Positions 8,330 to 18,972 of a stretch of 64,000 nucleotides of DNA are shown piece after piece. The position numbers and the translations under genes are program-made. A model generated the notes under the pieces. The model was not told where the DNA came from. It saw only the letters and a program-made list of their open reading frames with translations, and searched no databases. Source of the stretch: Alphaproteobacteria bacterium (GTDB lineage Bacteria; Myxococcota_A; UBA796; GCA-2862545); contig JACKER010000013.1 of assembly GCA_020632925.1 (NCBI GenBank), forward strand, positions 124,001-188,000, written 5' to 3'. How positions within the stretch are numbered: position 1 is the stretch's first letter; each line of letters begins with the position of its first letter.

Positions 8330-9268
8330 GTGATCCTGTTCGCCCTCCTCCCCGCCGCTCAGGCCCAGACCACCTTCACCGCCGTCGGCGAGTGCCCCGG
8401 CCCGATCGCGCTGTCGATCGGCGGCATGACCCCGGGCGGCCAGGTCGCCATCGTGTCGTCGGGCGGCACCGGCGCCTTCGTGGTCCCCAACGGCCAGCCC
8501 TGCGCCGGCACCCAGCTCGGCCTCGACCCGGTCGGCATCGCGCTCCGCACCGTCCTGCCGGCCAACGGCTCGGGCGCCATCAACCTCAGCCCGAACGTCC
8601 CCGGCCCCGCCTGCGGCCTCGCGCTCCAGGCCCTCGACGTGTCGACCTGCACGCTGAGCCCCGTCGAGTTCCTGCCCAACGCGACGCAGCAGGGCACCAT
8701 CTCCGACGTGCAGCAGGGCGTCTTCGCGCTGTACGACGTGGTCGAGCTCTCGGGCGTCGTGACCGCGGTGGACTCCGGCGGTGCCTGGATCCAGAGCGGC
8801 CCCGGCGTGCAGTGGGGCGGCCTCTACGCGTTCATGGGCGCCGGCTGGGACGCCACCTGGGGCCCGATCGTCGCGGGCGACGTCATCACCGCCCGCGGTG
8901 AGTACCGCGAGTACTTCGACCTGACCGAGCTCAACATGCAGGCCTCCCCGGCCCGCGACGTGGCCGTCGTGTCGCACGGCGCGACCCCGCCCGCGGTGGT
9001 GGTCGGCATGGCCTCGCTCACGGCCGACGCCGAGCCCTGGGAGGGCGTGAACATCGAGGTCCGCAACGTGACCGTCGCCTCGCTCCCCGACCAGTACGGC
9101 GAGTGGACCGTGACCAGCGGCGCCAACACGCTGATCGTGGACGACCAGATCTTCAACGCTGGCACCAACGTCCAGATCGGCCAGCAGCTGTCCTACGTCC
9201 GTGGCCCGCTGAGCTACTCGTTCGGGACCTACCGCATCCTGCCGCGCTCCGCCGCCGACGTGCAGTGA
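8330..9268 (+). CDS. secreted protein with predicted OB-fold domain
   Basis: 312 residues. A short signal peptide (ILFALLPAAQA, cleavage before QTT) is followed by a Gly-rich N-terminal domain and then a segment reading ELSGVVTAVDSGGAWIQSG with GDVITARGEYREYFDLTEL. That pattern resembles the OB-fold found at the front of secreted nucleases, but no nuclease catalytic domain is present. GTG at 8330 has GAGGTG just upstream. The protein probably acts outside the inner membrane; partner or ligand unknown. It converges on the Omp85-like gene across a hairpin. Confidence 0.65.
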   Translation: MILFALLPAAQAQTTFTAVGECPGPIALSIGGMTPGGQVAIVSSGGTGAFVVPNGQPCAGTQLGLDPVGIALRTVLPANGSGAINLSPNVPGPACGLALQALDVSTCTLSPVEFLPNATQQGTISDVQQGVFALYDVVELSGVVTAVDSGGAWIQSGPGVQWGGLYAFMGAGWDATWGPIVAGDVITARGEYREYFDLTELNMQASPARDVAVVSHGATPPAVVVGMASLTADAEPWEGVNIEVRNVTVASLPDQYGEWTVTSGANTLIVDDQIFNAGTNVQIGQQLSYVRGPLSYSFGTYRILPRSAADVQ

Positions 9269-9275
9269 GGTTCGC

Positions 9276-9302
9276 GGGTGGGCGGCTTCCCGCCGCTCAC
9301 CC
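9276..9302. terminator. bidirectional hairpin between convergent genes
   Basis: GGGTG-GGCGG, loop CTTC, CCGCC, bulge GCT, CACCC. Two five-base stems lie in the 44 bp between the stops of the secreted OB-like gene and the Omp85-like gene, the expected place for a shared terminator. No T-tract is visible on either strand. Confidence 0.5.
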
Positions 9303-9312
9303 CCCTCGCGGG

Positions 9313-10521
9313 TCAGAACGTGTTCTTGATGTCGATGTAGACCGAGGGGGACCACTCCTCGATCTTGGACACGCCCACGTCCGCGCGCACGATGAAGTTG
9401 CGGTCGAACGCGAGCCGGATGCCGCCGCCGACCGTCGGCAGCGGGTGCTCGAACATCTGCTCGACCTCGTTGAAGTCGGAGCCGACGAACCCGAGGTCAT
9501 TGAACGCGAGCACCGTCAGGTCGATGGGGACCTTCGCGATGACGGGGCTCCACGCCGTCCAGCGCAGCTCCACCTGGTTCATCGCCTTGACCTTGCCGAT
9601 GTACCTGCGGAGGCGGATGCCTCGGCCCGCGTTGAGGCTGCCGTAGAAGACGTACCGCTGGAAGCCGCCGGGGGTCGTGAGCTCGACCGTGTGCGCGTCG
9701 CCGACGATGCCGTCGTGCATGGCGCGGTCCGCCAGCACCAGTCGGTCGGTGAACACGGGGACGTAGCCCCGGGCCGTGAGGTTGTACCCGAAGTAGTCGT
9801 AGTCGCTCAGGATGACGTGGTGGGCGCCGCGGACCGAGGCCTCGAGCCAGGTACCGCGCGTCGGCGCGGGCTCGAAGTCCCGGTTGTCGAGCATGATGCC
9901 GACCTGGAGGCTGCTCACGAGCCCCTTCTCGCCGCCCGGGAAGTCCTGGGCATAGAGCGAGCCGAGGTAGGGCTCGGCGGTCTTCAGGTCGCCCGGGATC
10001 ATCGCGCTCGCCCGGTAGGAGAACAGCAGGTCCACCCGGTACGGCATCGGGTCGATCGACCAGCGGAGGTTCACCTGGGCGTTGGGGTTGAGGAACTGCG
10101 TCCGGTAGTAGAGCCGCAGGTACTCCTCGCGCTCCTCCCCGGTCAGCTCGCGGACGTCGGCGTCCTGCTCGGCGAAGAAGGCGCTGCAGGTGACGGCGGG
10201 TCCGGTCCCGCAGTAGTTGCTCGTCTTGGTGGCGGCGAACTCGCCCTTCATCGTCAGGCGGAGGGGCTTGTGCCCGAGCTCGAGCGCGTCGATCTCCAGC
10301 GAGTGCGTCTGGACCGCCTTGGTGGTCGCGAACAGAACGAGGTTGAACGCCGTCTTGTACGGGTTGACCTTCCCGTCGTAGCGGTAGACCGACCCGACGA
10401 CGCCGAAGCCGAAGCCCTCGTCGGAGTTGTAGTTCACGGCGGGCAGACCGCCCCAGCCCCACCCCTCCCGCTCCCACGCGGACTGGGCGCTCGCGGCGTG
10501 CGCGAGGAGAAGGGTCAGCAT
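9313..10521 (-). CDS. Omp85/BamA-TamA-type outer membrane barrel protein
   Basis: 402 residues with a signal peptide (MLTLLLAHAASA). The rest alternates beta strands and ends in a terminal-Phe strand (YIDIKNTF), the C-terminal signature of outer membrane barrels. GLVSSLQVGIMLDNRDFEPAPTRGTWLEAS matches the bacterial surface antigen (D15) barrel core. No POTRA repeats precede it, so it is a barrel-only Omp85 relative and not BamA itself. ATG at 10521 has GGAGG seven bases upstream. It is last in the gyrB-ArsA-ArsA run, 23 bp after the second ATPase, which hints that the ATPases handle a membrane protein or its assembly. Confidence 0.8.
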   Translation of the reverse strand: MLTLLLAHAASAQSAWEREGWGWGGLPAVNYNSDEGFGFGVVGSVYRYDGKVNPYKTAFNLVLFATTKAVQTHSLEIDALELGHKPLRLTMKGEFAATKTSNYCGTGPAVTCSAFFAEQDADVRELTGEEREEYLRLYYRTQFLNPNAQVNLRWSIDPMPYRVDLLFSYRASAMIPGDLKTAEPYLGSLYAQDFPGGEKGLVSSLQVGIMLDNRDFEPAPTRGTWLEASVRGAHHVILSDYDYFGYNLTARGYVPVFTDRLVLADRAMHDGIVGDAHTVELTTPGGFQRYVFYGSLNAGRGIRLRRYIGKVKAMNQVELRWTAWSPVIAKVPIDLTVLAFNDLGFVGSDFNEVEQMFEHPLPTVGGGIRLAFDRNFIVRADVGVSKIEEWSPSVYIDIKNTF

Positions 10522-10544
10522 CGTCACGCCTCCGGGCCGCCAGC

Positions 10545-11711
10545 CTACAGGGTCGCGGCGCGCGCGAACAGACGGCGTCCGACCTCGAGCAGCGAGTCCA
10601 GGTCGTGGACGTTGCCGTCGAGCCGTTCGACCTCCTGGTAGAACCCGCCGCCCCGGGCCGCGGCGCGGACCCGCTCGGTCAGCTCGTCCTCGGCGACCTG
10701 GAGCGCGTGCAGCCGACGGTGCGCCATGCCCAGCCGGGCGAGCAGCGCGTTCGCGGTGGCCGGCGAGAGGTCGGCGGAGAGCTCCTCGGCGACCGCGCCC
10801 AACACCTGCTTGGCGTCGTGCGTGGCGCCGTCGCAGGTGTGGACCTGGTTCACGACCACGCCTCCGCGAGGCAGGTCGCGCGCGGCCAGCTCCACCTGGA
10901 AGAAGGTCGCGACGTCGAGCGAGGACTCCGTCGGCGCGCACACCGTCACGAAGCTCGTCGTCGACGCCCGGAACAGCTCCAGCACGACCTTGTGGCGCTC
11001 CACGAAGCCCTGGTACAACCCCTGGAAGTCCTGGAAGAACTGCTGGAGGTCCGACAGGAACTCGTCGCCGAAGATGTACCCCATGAGCTTGTAGACCACG
11101 GCGGTGGTCCCCATCATGAGGCGGCCGAAGGCGCCGGTCTCGGGCGGGGTCAGGAACCACTTGAGCACGCGCTCGTCCAGGAACCGGATGAGGCGGCCCG
11201 GGCTCTCCAGGAAGTCGAGCGCGTTCTTGACCGGCGGCGTGTCGAGCACGACCAGGTCGTACCGCCCACCCGCGACCAGGTCGTACAGCTTCTCCGTCGC
11301 CATGTAGTCCTGCGACCCGGCGAAGGTGTCCGCCATGTGCCGGTACACGTGGTTGTTGAGGATGCGCTTCTTGGCTTCCTCGTCGGCGGCGATCCGCTGG
11401 ATCAGCGTGTCGAACGTCGAGCGGCTGTCGAGCATCATCGCCCACAGCTCGCCGGTCGCCTCGCCGTGCCCGAGCGCGTCCAGGTCGATCCGCGTCTCCT
11501 CGTTGCCGAAGCTCTTCAGCCCGAGGCTGTTCGCGAGCCGGCGCGCGGGGTCGATCGTGAGCACCATGGTCTTGCGGCCACGCAGCGCGCCGTGCAGCGC
11601 GATCGTGGCGGCGGTGGTCGTCTTGCCCACGCCGCCCGCGCCCACGCAGACCACGAGGTTGCGGCCGTCGAGCCAGCCGTCCATGTCGAAGGTCGCGGGG
11701 GTCAGGTCCAC
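10545..11711 (-). CDS. ArsA/GET3-family ATPase (signature lysine replaced)
   Basis: 388 residues of the ArsA/GET3 SIMIBI ATPase family. The P-loop reads CVGAGGVGKTTT: the position normally occupied by the signature lysine of the deviant Walker A (GKGGxGKT) is Ala. Other family features are TIDPARRLANSLGL and a Walker B-like YDLVVLDTPP. It overlaps the upstream ArsA gene by 10 bp, so the two are coupled and probably form a heterodimer, as in paired ArsA-type ATPases of actinobacteria. No CxC or arsenite-site cysteines stand out, so arsenite transport is unlikely; handling of membrane proteins or lipids is an inference. Confidence 0.85.
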   Translation of the reverse strand: MDLTPATFDMDGWLDGRNLVVCVGAGGVGKTTTAATIALHGALRGRKTMVLTIDPARRLANSLGLKSFGNEETRIDLDALGHGEATGELWAMMLDSRSTFDTLIQRIAADEEAKKRILNNHVYRHMADTFAGSQDYMATEKLYDLVAGGRYDLVVLDTPPVKNALDFLESPGRLIRFLDERVLKWFLTPPETGAFGRLMMGTTAVVYKLMGYIFGDEFLSDLQQFFQDFQGLYQGFVERHKVVLELFRASTTSFVTVCAPTESSLDVATFFQVELAARDLPRGGVVVNQVHTCDGATHDAKQVLGAVAEELSADLSPATANALLARLGMAHRRLHALQVAEDELTERVRAAARGGGFYQEVERLDGNVHDLDSLLEVGRRLFARAATL

Positions 11712-12691
11712 GGCAGGTCCCTCCGGCCCACGCCCACCTGGCGGCCCAGGTGCACGGCGACGGCCTTCACGGTCTCCTTGAGGTCGCCGCCGGGCGGCCC
11801 GGGCGGCACCAACACCGGCTCCACCTCGAGCGCTTCCCGCAGCCGCACCGCGGACTCGCTGGTGCCCTGCTCGAGCTCGTCCTCCCAGGTGCCCGCGCGG
11901 ACGAACTCGCGCTGCAGGGGGTCGAGCTCCGCCTGGCCCAGGCGCTCGAGCAGCTTGCGCTCGTCGTCCGACAGCGTCGGCAGCGTCGCCCGGTTCACGA
12001 ACACCGCCGGCGGGCTGGACAGCAGGTCGTACTTCCGGAGGCGCTCGGCCGTCTCGATGGTCTCGTTGACCACCATCTCCTCGGGCAGCGCCACCAGCGC
12101 CACCTTCGTGGACGCCTCGCGGAGCATCGCGCGCAGCTCGGTCGCGCGCGTCCGCACCGGTCCCGAGCGGAACAGGCCGAGCGCCGAGCGCGTGATGTCG
12201 AGCAGGCTGAACGCGTGGCCCGAGGCGGGCATGTCCGCCACGATCACGTCGTAGGCCGGTGCGCCGTCCGTGGGCTTCACGTGGTGGCCGAGCGCGGAGA
12301 GCGTCACGATCTCCTGGCTGCCGGGCACGAAGTCCAGGAAGCGCGTCACCATCTTGTTCTGCAGCGCGAGCCCGACCACCCGGCGCGAGGGCACGAGCGA
12401 ACCGATGAAGTCCTGCAGCGCCTGCTCCCAGGTCAGGTTGCAGATGTCGAGCCGGGGCAGCACGTTCGCCGGTGTGTAGACCGGCTCGCGGCCGAAGATC
12501 GGCGTGAGCGAGGGCCGCTGGTTGTCCATCTCCAGCAACAGCGTGCGCTTGCCCCGCGCGGCGCTGAGGATCGCGAGGACCGCGGCGTAGGTCGTCTTCC
12601 CGGTGCCGCCCTTGCCGGTCACCAGGATCAGCCGCCCGTCGAGCAGGCTGCGGAGCGTGTCGTTGGGCGGGGTCGTTGCGGTGTCCTGCAC
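11702..12691 (-). CDS. ArsA/GET3-family ATPase (canonical P-loop)
   Basis: 329 residues. The deviant Walker A is intact (VTGKGGTGKTTYAAV), followed by LLLEMDNQRPSL and YDVIVADMPASGH (Walker B/A-loop). It starts at GTG 12691, 7 bp after gyrB, and its 3' end overlaps the next ArsA gene by 10 bp. With the signature lysine present here but absent in its partner, this subunit is the likelier ATP-hydrolysing half of a heterodimer. The family in general couples ATP use to movement of metalloids or hydrophobic proteins; the client here is unknown. Confidence 0.87.
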   Translation of the reverse strand: MQDTATTPPNDTLRSLLDGRLILVTGKGGTGKTTYAAVLAILSAARGKRTLLLEMDNQRPSLTPIFGREPVYTPANVLPRLDICNLTWEQALQDFIGSLVPSRRVVGLALQNKMVTRFLDFVPGSQEIVTLSALGHHVKPTDGAPAYDVIVADMPASGHAFSLLDITRSALGLFRSGPVRTRATELRAMLREASTKVALVALPEEMVVNETIETAERLRKYDLLSSPPAVFVNRATLPTLSDDERKLLERLGQAELDPLQREFVRAGTWEDELEQGTSESAVRLREALEVEPVLVPPGPPGGDLKETVKAVAVHLGRQVGVGRRDLPWT

Positions 12692-12698
12692 GTGCGGC

Positions 12699-15140
<2,442 letters not shown>

Positions 15141-15360
15141 GGGGGACGACTCCGGGGCAGTTGGGGCGGGCGCTCGCAGCGCGGGAAGGACGTCGGAACG
15201 TATCCGGTACGGCCCCTCGGGGCATCCGCCTCCGGGACGTGGTGGGCGTCGATCGATCATCGAGGATCTAAGCGGTATCTCGGCGCGGCAATCCCTTCGT
15301 CGATCCTACGGGACGTCAACGGACCCGCCCTTCCCGCCCACCCTGGAGGTGGAGGTGCTC

Positions 15361-16545
15361 GTGGGATGGGTCCGGCATGGCTGGTGGTTGGCCTTCGCGC
15401 TGGGTTGTGGCGAGGGACGCGAACGGGGCGGGACGACCGGGACCCCGACGGACCTGCCGTCCCCGACGGTGGAGACGAGCACCGGGGAGCTCCTCGGGTG
15501 TCGCGGCGACACCATCGTCGTCGACACGGTCGGCGAGACCTTCGTCCGCGGCGTCGGCTGGAGCACCTGGGACCCCGCGCACCCCGAGCTCCAGCTCGAG
15601 GGCTGGCTGGACCGCGACGACGACGGGGTGCCCGAGGTGGAGGAGAGCTGGGAGCGCGACGAGCGGGGGCTGGTGACGCGCTACCGCCGGAAGGGCGAGG
15701 ACCCGTACCGCGAGCGGACGACCTGGGACGACCAGGGGCGCGTGTCCGTCCAGACGGTCGACGAGGACGGGGATCGGGAGGACGACGAGATCCTCACGTG
15801 GATCTGGGGCTTCGGTGGTGACGACCAGGACGTGCGGCTGTCCGTGGACCTCGACGCGAGCGGCACCGCGGACGCGACCTACGACTACGACTACGACGGG
15901 GAGGTGCTCGTCGGGATCCGGTTCGCGAATGCCATGGGTGGGGGCTCGCGAATCACGTCCTTCGACTACGACGTGTACGGGCGCCTCGTCGCCGAGCGGA
16001 CGGTGGACGACGCCGGCACCTTGCTGGACGTGTCGCTCACCACCTACGAGCACCCGACGGAGCCGTGGCCCCGGGTGATCACGCAGGACTGGGACGCCGA
16101 CGGTGTGGTCGACACCGTCGAGCGGCGGGAGCGGGAGATCGTGGGAGACGCCACCATCGACCGCGACTTCTGGGATGTCGCACCGGACGGGGTCTGGGAC
16201 CGCACCGTCGAGAGCACCTGGGTGGACGAGCGGCTGGTCCACCAGGTCCGGCACGAGCCCGGCCTGGACCAGGTGTCGAGCTGGGAGGTCGACGCCTTCG
16301 GCCGTGTCACGTGGTCCGAGGTCGTCACGACCACCCCGGACGGAACCCACGACGTGGAGACCCTCACGCGGTTCTCCGGGTCGTGCGGCAGTGGCCCTGC
16401 TTCCGGCACACCGCCGGGGGCGCGAACGACCTCCCTGCGCAGCGCCGTCAGAGCCTGGTCGTCAACCAGGACAGACCGAGCTGGTAGTTCCGACGAGGAT
16501 CATCACAGCGGAAGGTCCGGACCTCCAGCTCGTAGTCGCCCGTGA
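15361..16545 (+). CDS. secreted lipoprotein with repeated WD/YD-like strands
   Basis: About 394 residues. GTG at 15361 has GGAGG five bases upstream and opens a leader ending ALGC, a lipobox. The body carries imperfect repeats rich in Asp, Gly and Trp (DRDDDGVPEVEESWERDE, YDYDYDGEVL, WDADGVVDTVERRE) resembling RHS/YD-type beta strands. The last ~33 residues are read antisense to the protease gene (98 bp convergent overlap) and look non-native (Ser/Arg/Gly-rich), so the true end may be earlier, with a sequence error near 16400. The 220 bp before it, shared with gyrB, show no clear promoter. Function unknown. Confidence 0.65.
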   Translation: MGWVRHGWWLAFALGCGEGRERGGTTGTPTDLPSPTVETSTGELLGCRGDTIVVDTVGETFVRGVGWSTWDPAHPELQLEGWLDRDDDGVPEVEESWERDERGLVTRYRRKGEDPYRERTTWDDQGRVSVQTVDEDGDREDDEILTWIWGFGGDDQDVRLSVDLDASGTADATYDYDYDGEVLVGIRFANAMGGGSRITSFDYDVYGRLVAERTVDDAGTLLDVSLTTYEHPTEPWPRVITQDWDADGVVDTVERREREIVGDATIDRDFWDVAPDGVWDRTVESTWVDERLVHQVRHEPGLDQVSSWEVDAFGRVTWSEVVTTTPDGTHDVETLTRFSGSCGSGPASGTPPGARTTSLRSAVRAWSSTRTDRAGSSDEDHHSGRSGPPARSRP

Positions 16546-18376
16546 CCGGCGCGATCGCGTGGACGACTTCCCAGGTACGGTCGAACGAGGCCGAGCTCCC
16601 GAGGGAGGTGCCGTCCGGGGCGCGGATGCGCAGGTCCGCGTCGATCGCGGGCTCGGAACGCCAGCGCGTGTCGTCGTAGTCGGGATCGTTGGTCCAGGCG
16701 ATGGACGCGCGGAGCAGGTGTCCTGCCTCGACGTGGACCGTGCGGAGGAGGGGCGCGGTCGAAGCGCACGCCGGATCGAGCTTCTCCCAGCCGCCGTCCT
16801 CGCCCTTCACGACCGCGTCGGCCCAGTCGGCCCGCACACCGCCCGCGCCGTCTCGTTCGGAGATCCTGGCGTCGTCCTCGATGTTGCTCACCGCGGAGGT
16901 CACGAGGATGGACTTCGTGACGTCGGCGCGGAAGGCCACGAGCGGGTCGCGGGACGCCATCAGCGCGGCCACACCCGTCACCGCGGGCGCAGCGAAGCTC
17001 GTGCCGTTGATGCCGCCGTACATCCAGCCCAGGAATGGGTGGTGGGCCTCACGCGTCGTCTGGATCCACACCCCGGGCGCCACCACGGTCGGTTGCTCGC
17101 GATCGTGGTGGATGCTCGCCGCGTCCCGGTGGTTCGAGAAGTCGGCCATCGTGTCGTCCACCGGGCTGGCCGTTCCGTGATCGTCGTAGGCGCCGACGGA
17201 GACGACGTTGTAGCCCTTGGACGGCGAGCCGGCGAACGTGGCGTGGTTGCCCGTCGCGACCACCTGGGTCACCCGGTGCCGCGCCACGAGGCGGTCGAAC
17301 GTCCGGTCCTCGACCCCCATGCTCGCCGTCTCGTTCCCGCCCCACGAGTGGTTCACGATGCGCGCACCCCAGGCGATCGAGCGCTCCGTGGCCAGCAACA
17401 GGTTCGACCACGACCCGGAGGCGTCCGGAGGGGCGCAATCGCCGCCCACCCAGAGCCGCGCCGCCGGGGCGACGCCGTGGTCGTCGGGGTGGAGGCTGCC
17501 GATGACGCCGACCACGCCATGGGTGTGGCCGTCGGGGGTCGCGCAGCGCGCGGGCGCGTGGTCCTCCACGACGGGCACGAACGGGTTGCCGCTCGGCGCC
17601 CAACCGCCGACCTCGACCACCCCCACCTGGACCTCCCAGCCCCACCGATCGGACGTGCCGTCGATCCCGTCGCCGTGGGGGACGCTGGTGAACAGCGCCT
17701 CGTTCACCGTCCGGAGGTTGCGGTACACCGGGCGATCGAGCGCCACGGACACCACGTCCGGCCAGGCGGCGATCTCCGCGACGGCCCCGGCGCGTACGGT
17801 GCCGAACACCATCGGCAGGCTCCGGGCGGCGCGCGCGTCCTCCGCCAGCGGCGCCAGGCGCTCCATCGCGGGCGCCACCACCGGCGCGTTCCAGTCGGTC
17901 CAGAAGGCCCAGCTCAGGGCCGACAGCTCCTCGGGGTCGAGCAGGCCCGGATCGGTCGGCAGCTCGTCGAGCGGCGTGGTCATGGGACCGGGATCGCGCA
18001 GCGTGATCACCAGCGGCAGGAGCTCGTCGGGACCGGCGGTCGCGAGGCGGGCCTCGAGGTCGGGCTCCATCGTGCCGTGCAACGCGGACCAGGCCTCGGC
18101 TTCCTGCTCGCCGAGGTCGGCCGGCAGTGGACGGAGGTCGGGGTCGATCTCCACGAGCAGGACGCGGTCGGTGGTCGGATCCCACAGCTTGACCGAGGTG
18201 CCGGCGAGGCCGAGCGTCGGCCAGCTGCTCTGCGCGACCCCGATGATCTCGACCCGATCGGGGTCGGCGTCGTGGATCTCCCGGACGAGCGCGCGGACCG
18301 CGGTCTCCTGGTCGGGGGTGAGCGTGGAGGTCTCGCTGGCGTGGGCGACGAGGGACGAGAGGACGAGCGCGAGCAT
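16448..18376 (-). CDS. secreted subtilisin-like (S8) serine protease, catalytic Asp replaced by Glu
   Basis: 642 residues with a signal peptide (LALVLSSLVAHA). The N-terminal ~220 residues form a propeptide-like region. The S8 catalytic domain has a His site in GHTHGVVG (His284 or His286), an oxyanion Asn in VVATGNHA and the serine site NGTSFAAPAVTG (Ser460). At the usual catalytic Asp position the strand reads VGVVEVGG, giving Glu255. A C-terminal beta-rich, P-domain-like segment follows (ASIAWTNDPDYDDTRW). It may be a variant-triad protease or a binding protein. It lies 29 bp downstream of the small repeat protein gene. Confidence 0.85.
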   Translation of the reverse strand: MLALVLSSLVAHASETSTLTPDQETAVRALVREIHDADPDRVEIIGVAQSSWPTLGLAGTSVKLWDPTTDRVLLVEIDPDLRPLPADLGEQEAEAWSALHGTMEPDLEARLATAGPDELLPLVITLRDPGPMTTPLDELPTDPGLLDPEELSALSWAFWTDWNAPVVAPAMERLAPLAEDARAARSLPMVFGTVRAGAVAEIAAWPDVVSVALDRPVYRNLRTVNEALFTSVPHGDGIDGTSDRWGWEVQVGVVEVGGWAPSGNPFVPVVEDHAPARCATPDGHTHGVVGVIGSLHPDDHGVAPAARLWVGGDCAPPDASGSWSNLLLATERSIAWGARIVNHSWGGNETASMGVEDRTFDRLVARHRVTQVVATGNHATFAGSPSKGYNVVSVGAYDDHGTASPVDDTMADFSNHRDAASIHHDREQPTVVAPGVWIQTTREAHHPFLGWMYGGINGTSFAAPAVTGVAALMASRDPLVAFRADVTKSILVTSAVSNIEDDARISERDGAGGVRADWADAVVKGEDGGWEKLDPACASTAPLLRTVHVEAGHLLRASIAWTNDPDYDDTRWRSEPAIDADLRIRAPDGTSLGSSASFDRTWEVVHAIAPVTGDYELEVRTFRCDDPRRNYQLGLSWLTTRL

Positions 18377-18405
18377 GGGTGCTCCAGGGGTGCGGGTGGT
18401 GGTGA

Positions 18406-18882
18406 TCAGCGGGTCGCGAGGACGACGAGGCCGGCGGTGGTGTGCTCGACCACGCGCTCGTCGCAGGGGAGGGCGGCGACCTCCTCGGTGCCGAGGTGCT
18501 CGATGTCGCGGTGGTCGTTCGTGATGCCGATGGCGACCTGGTCGATGCCGAGGTGGTCGTTGGTGATGCCGATGGCGACGGTGTCGATGCCGCGGTGGTC
18601 GTGGGTGATGCCGATGGCCACGAGGCCCGGGCCACCCGCCAGATCGACCACGGCGTCGGCGGGCAGGAGCAGCTCGCCCTCGTCCAGGACGGCGGGCGCG
18701 AGCAGGACGGCGCGGCGACCGTCGCCGAGCTCGATCACGGCGGAGTCGACGAGCTCGAGGAACAGACCGAGCGAGAGCTCGCCCTCCTCGGTGAGGACGG
18801 TGTCGACCTCGGTGACGGGCGCGGCGACGTAGGCGGGCTCGCCGGCGAGGGCGGGAGCGACGAGGGAGAGCAACGCGAGCAT
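18406..18882 (-). CDS. small secreted protein with three 14-residue repeats
   Basis: 158 residues. Signal peptide LALLSLVAPALA, then an acidic beta-rich region and three near-identical repeats VAIGITxDHxGID at residues 88-129. ATG 18882 has GGAGG five bases upstream. It is 29 bp upstream of the subtilase on the same strand, so it could be its substrate, inhibitor or chaperone, but there is no family match to support any of these. The regular spacing of His and Asp in the repeats suggests a metal-binding or beta-solenoid turn. Confidence 0.65.
   Translation of the reverse strand: MLALLSLVAPALAGEPAYVAAPVTEVDTVLTEEGELSLGLFLELVDSAVIELGDGRRAVLLAPAVLDEGELLLPADAVVDLAGGPGLVAIGITHDHRGIDTVAIGITNDHLGIDQVAIGITNDHRDIEHLGTEEVAALPCDERVVEHTTAGLVVLATR
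18496..18621 (-). repeat. three tandem 42-bp coding repeats
   Basis: Three direct copies of a 42-bp unit inside the small secreted protein encode VAIGITHDHRGIDT, VAIGITNDHLGIDQ and VAIGITNDHRDIEH. The copies stay very similar at DNA level, so they arose recently or are kept alike by recombination, and copy number may vary between strains. Confidence 0.8.
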
Positions 18883-18972
18883 GACGACCTCCAGGGTTCT
18901 GTCTGGAAGGTCACGCTCGGGGCTTGCGGGACGCTTGCGGCGGCGCGTCGACCTGGGTGACAGACCCGGAGA

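Noticed and set aside
10545..12691. Arsenite efflux ATPase operon
   Set aside because: No arsB/arsC/arsR neighbours and no arsenite-site cysteines; the family name alone does not support arsenic resistance.
15141..15360. Origin of replication near gyrB
   Set aside because: No DnaA-box-like TTATNCACA repeats or AT-rich unwinding region is seen, and dnaA and dnaN are absent.
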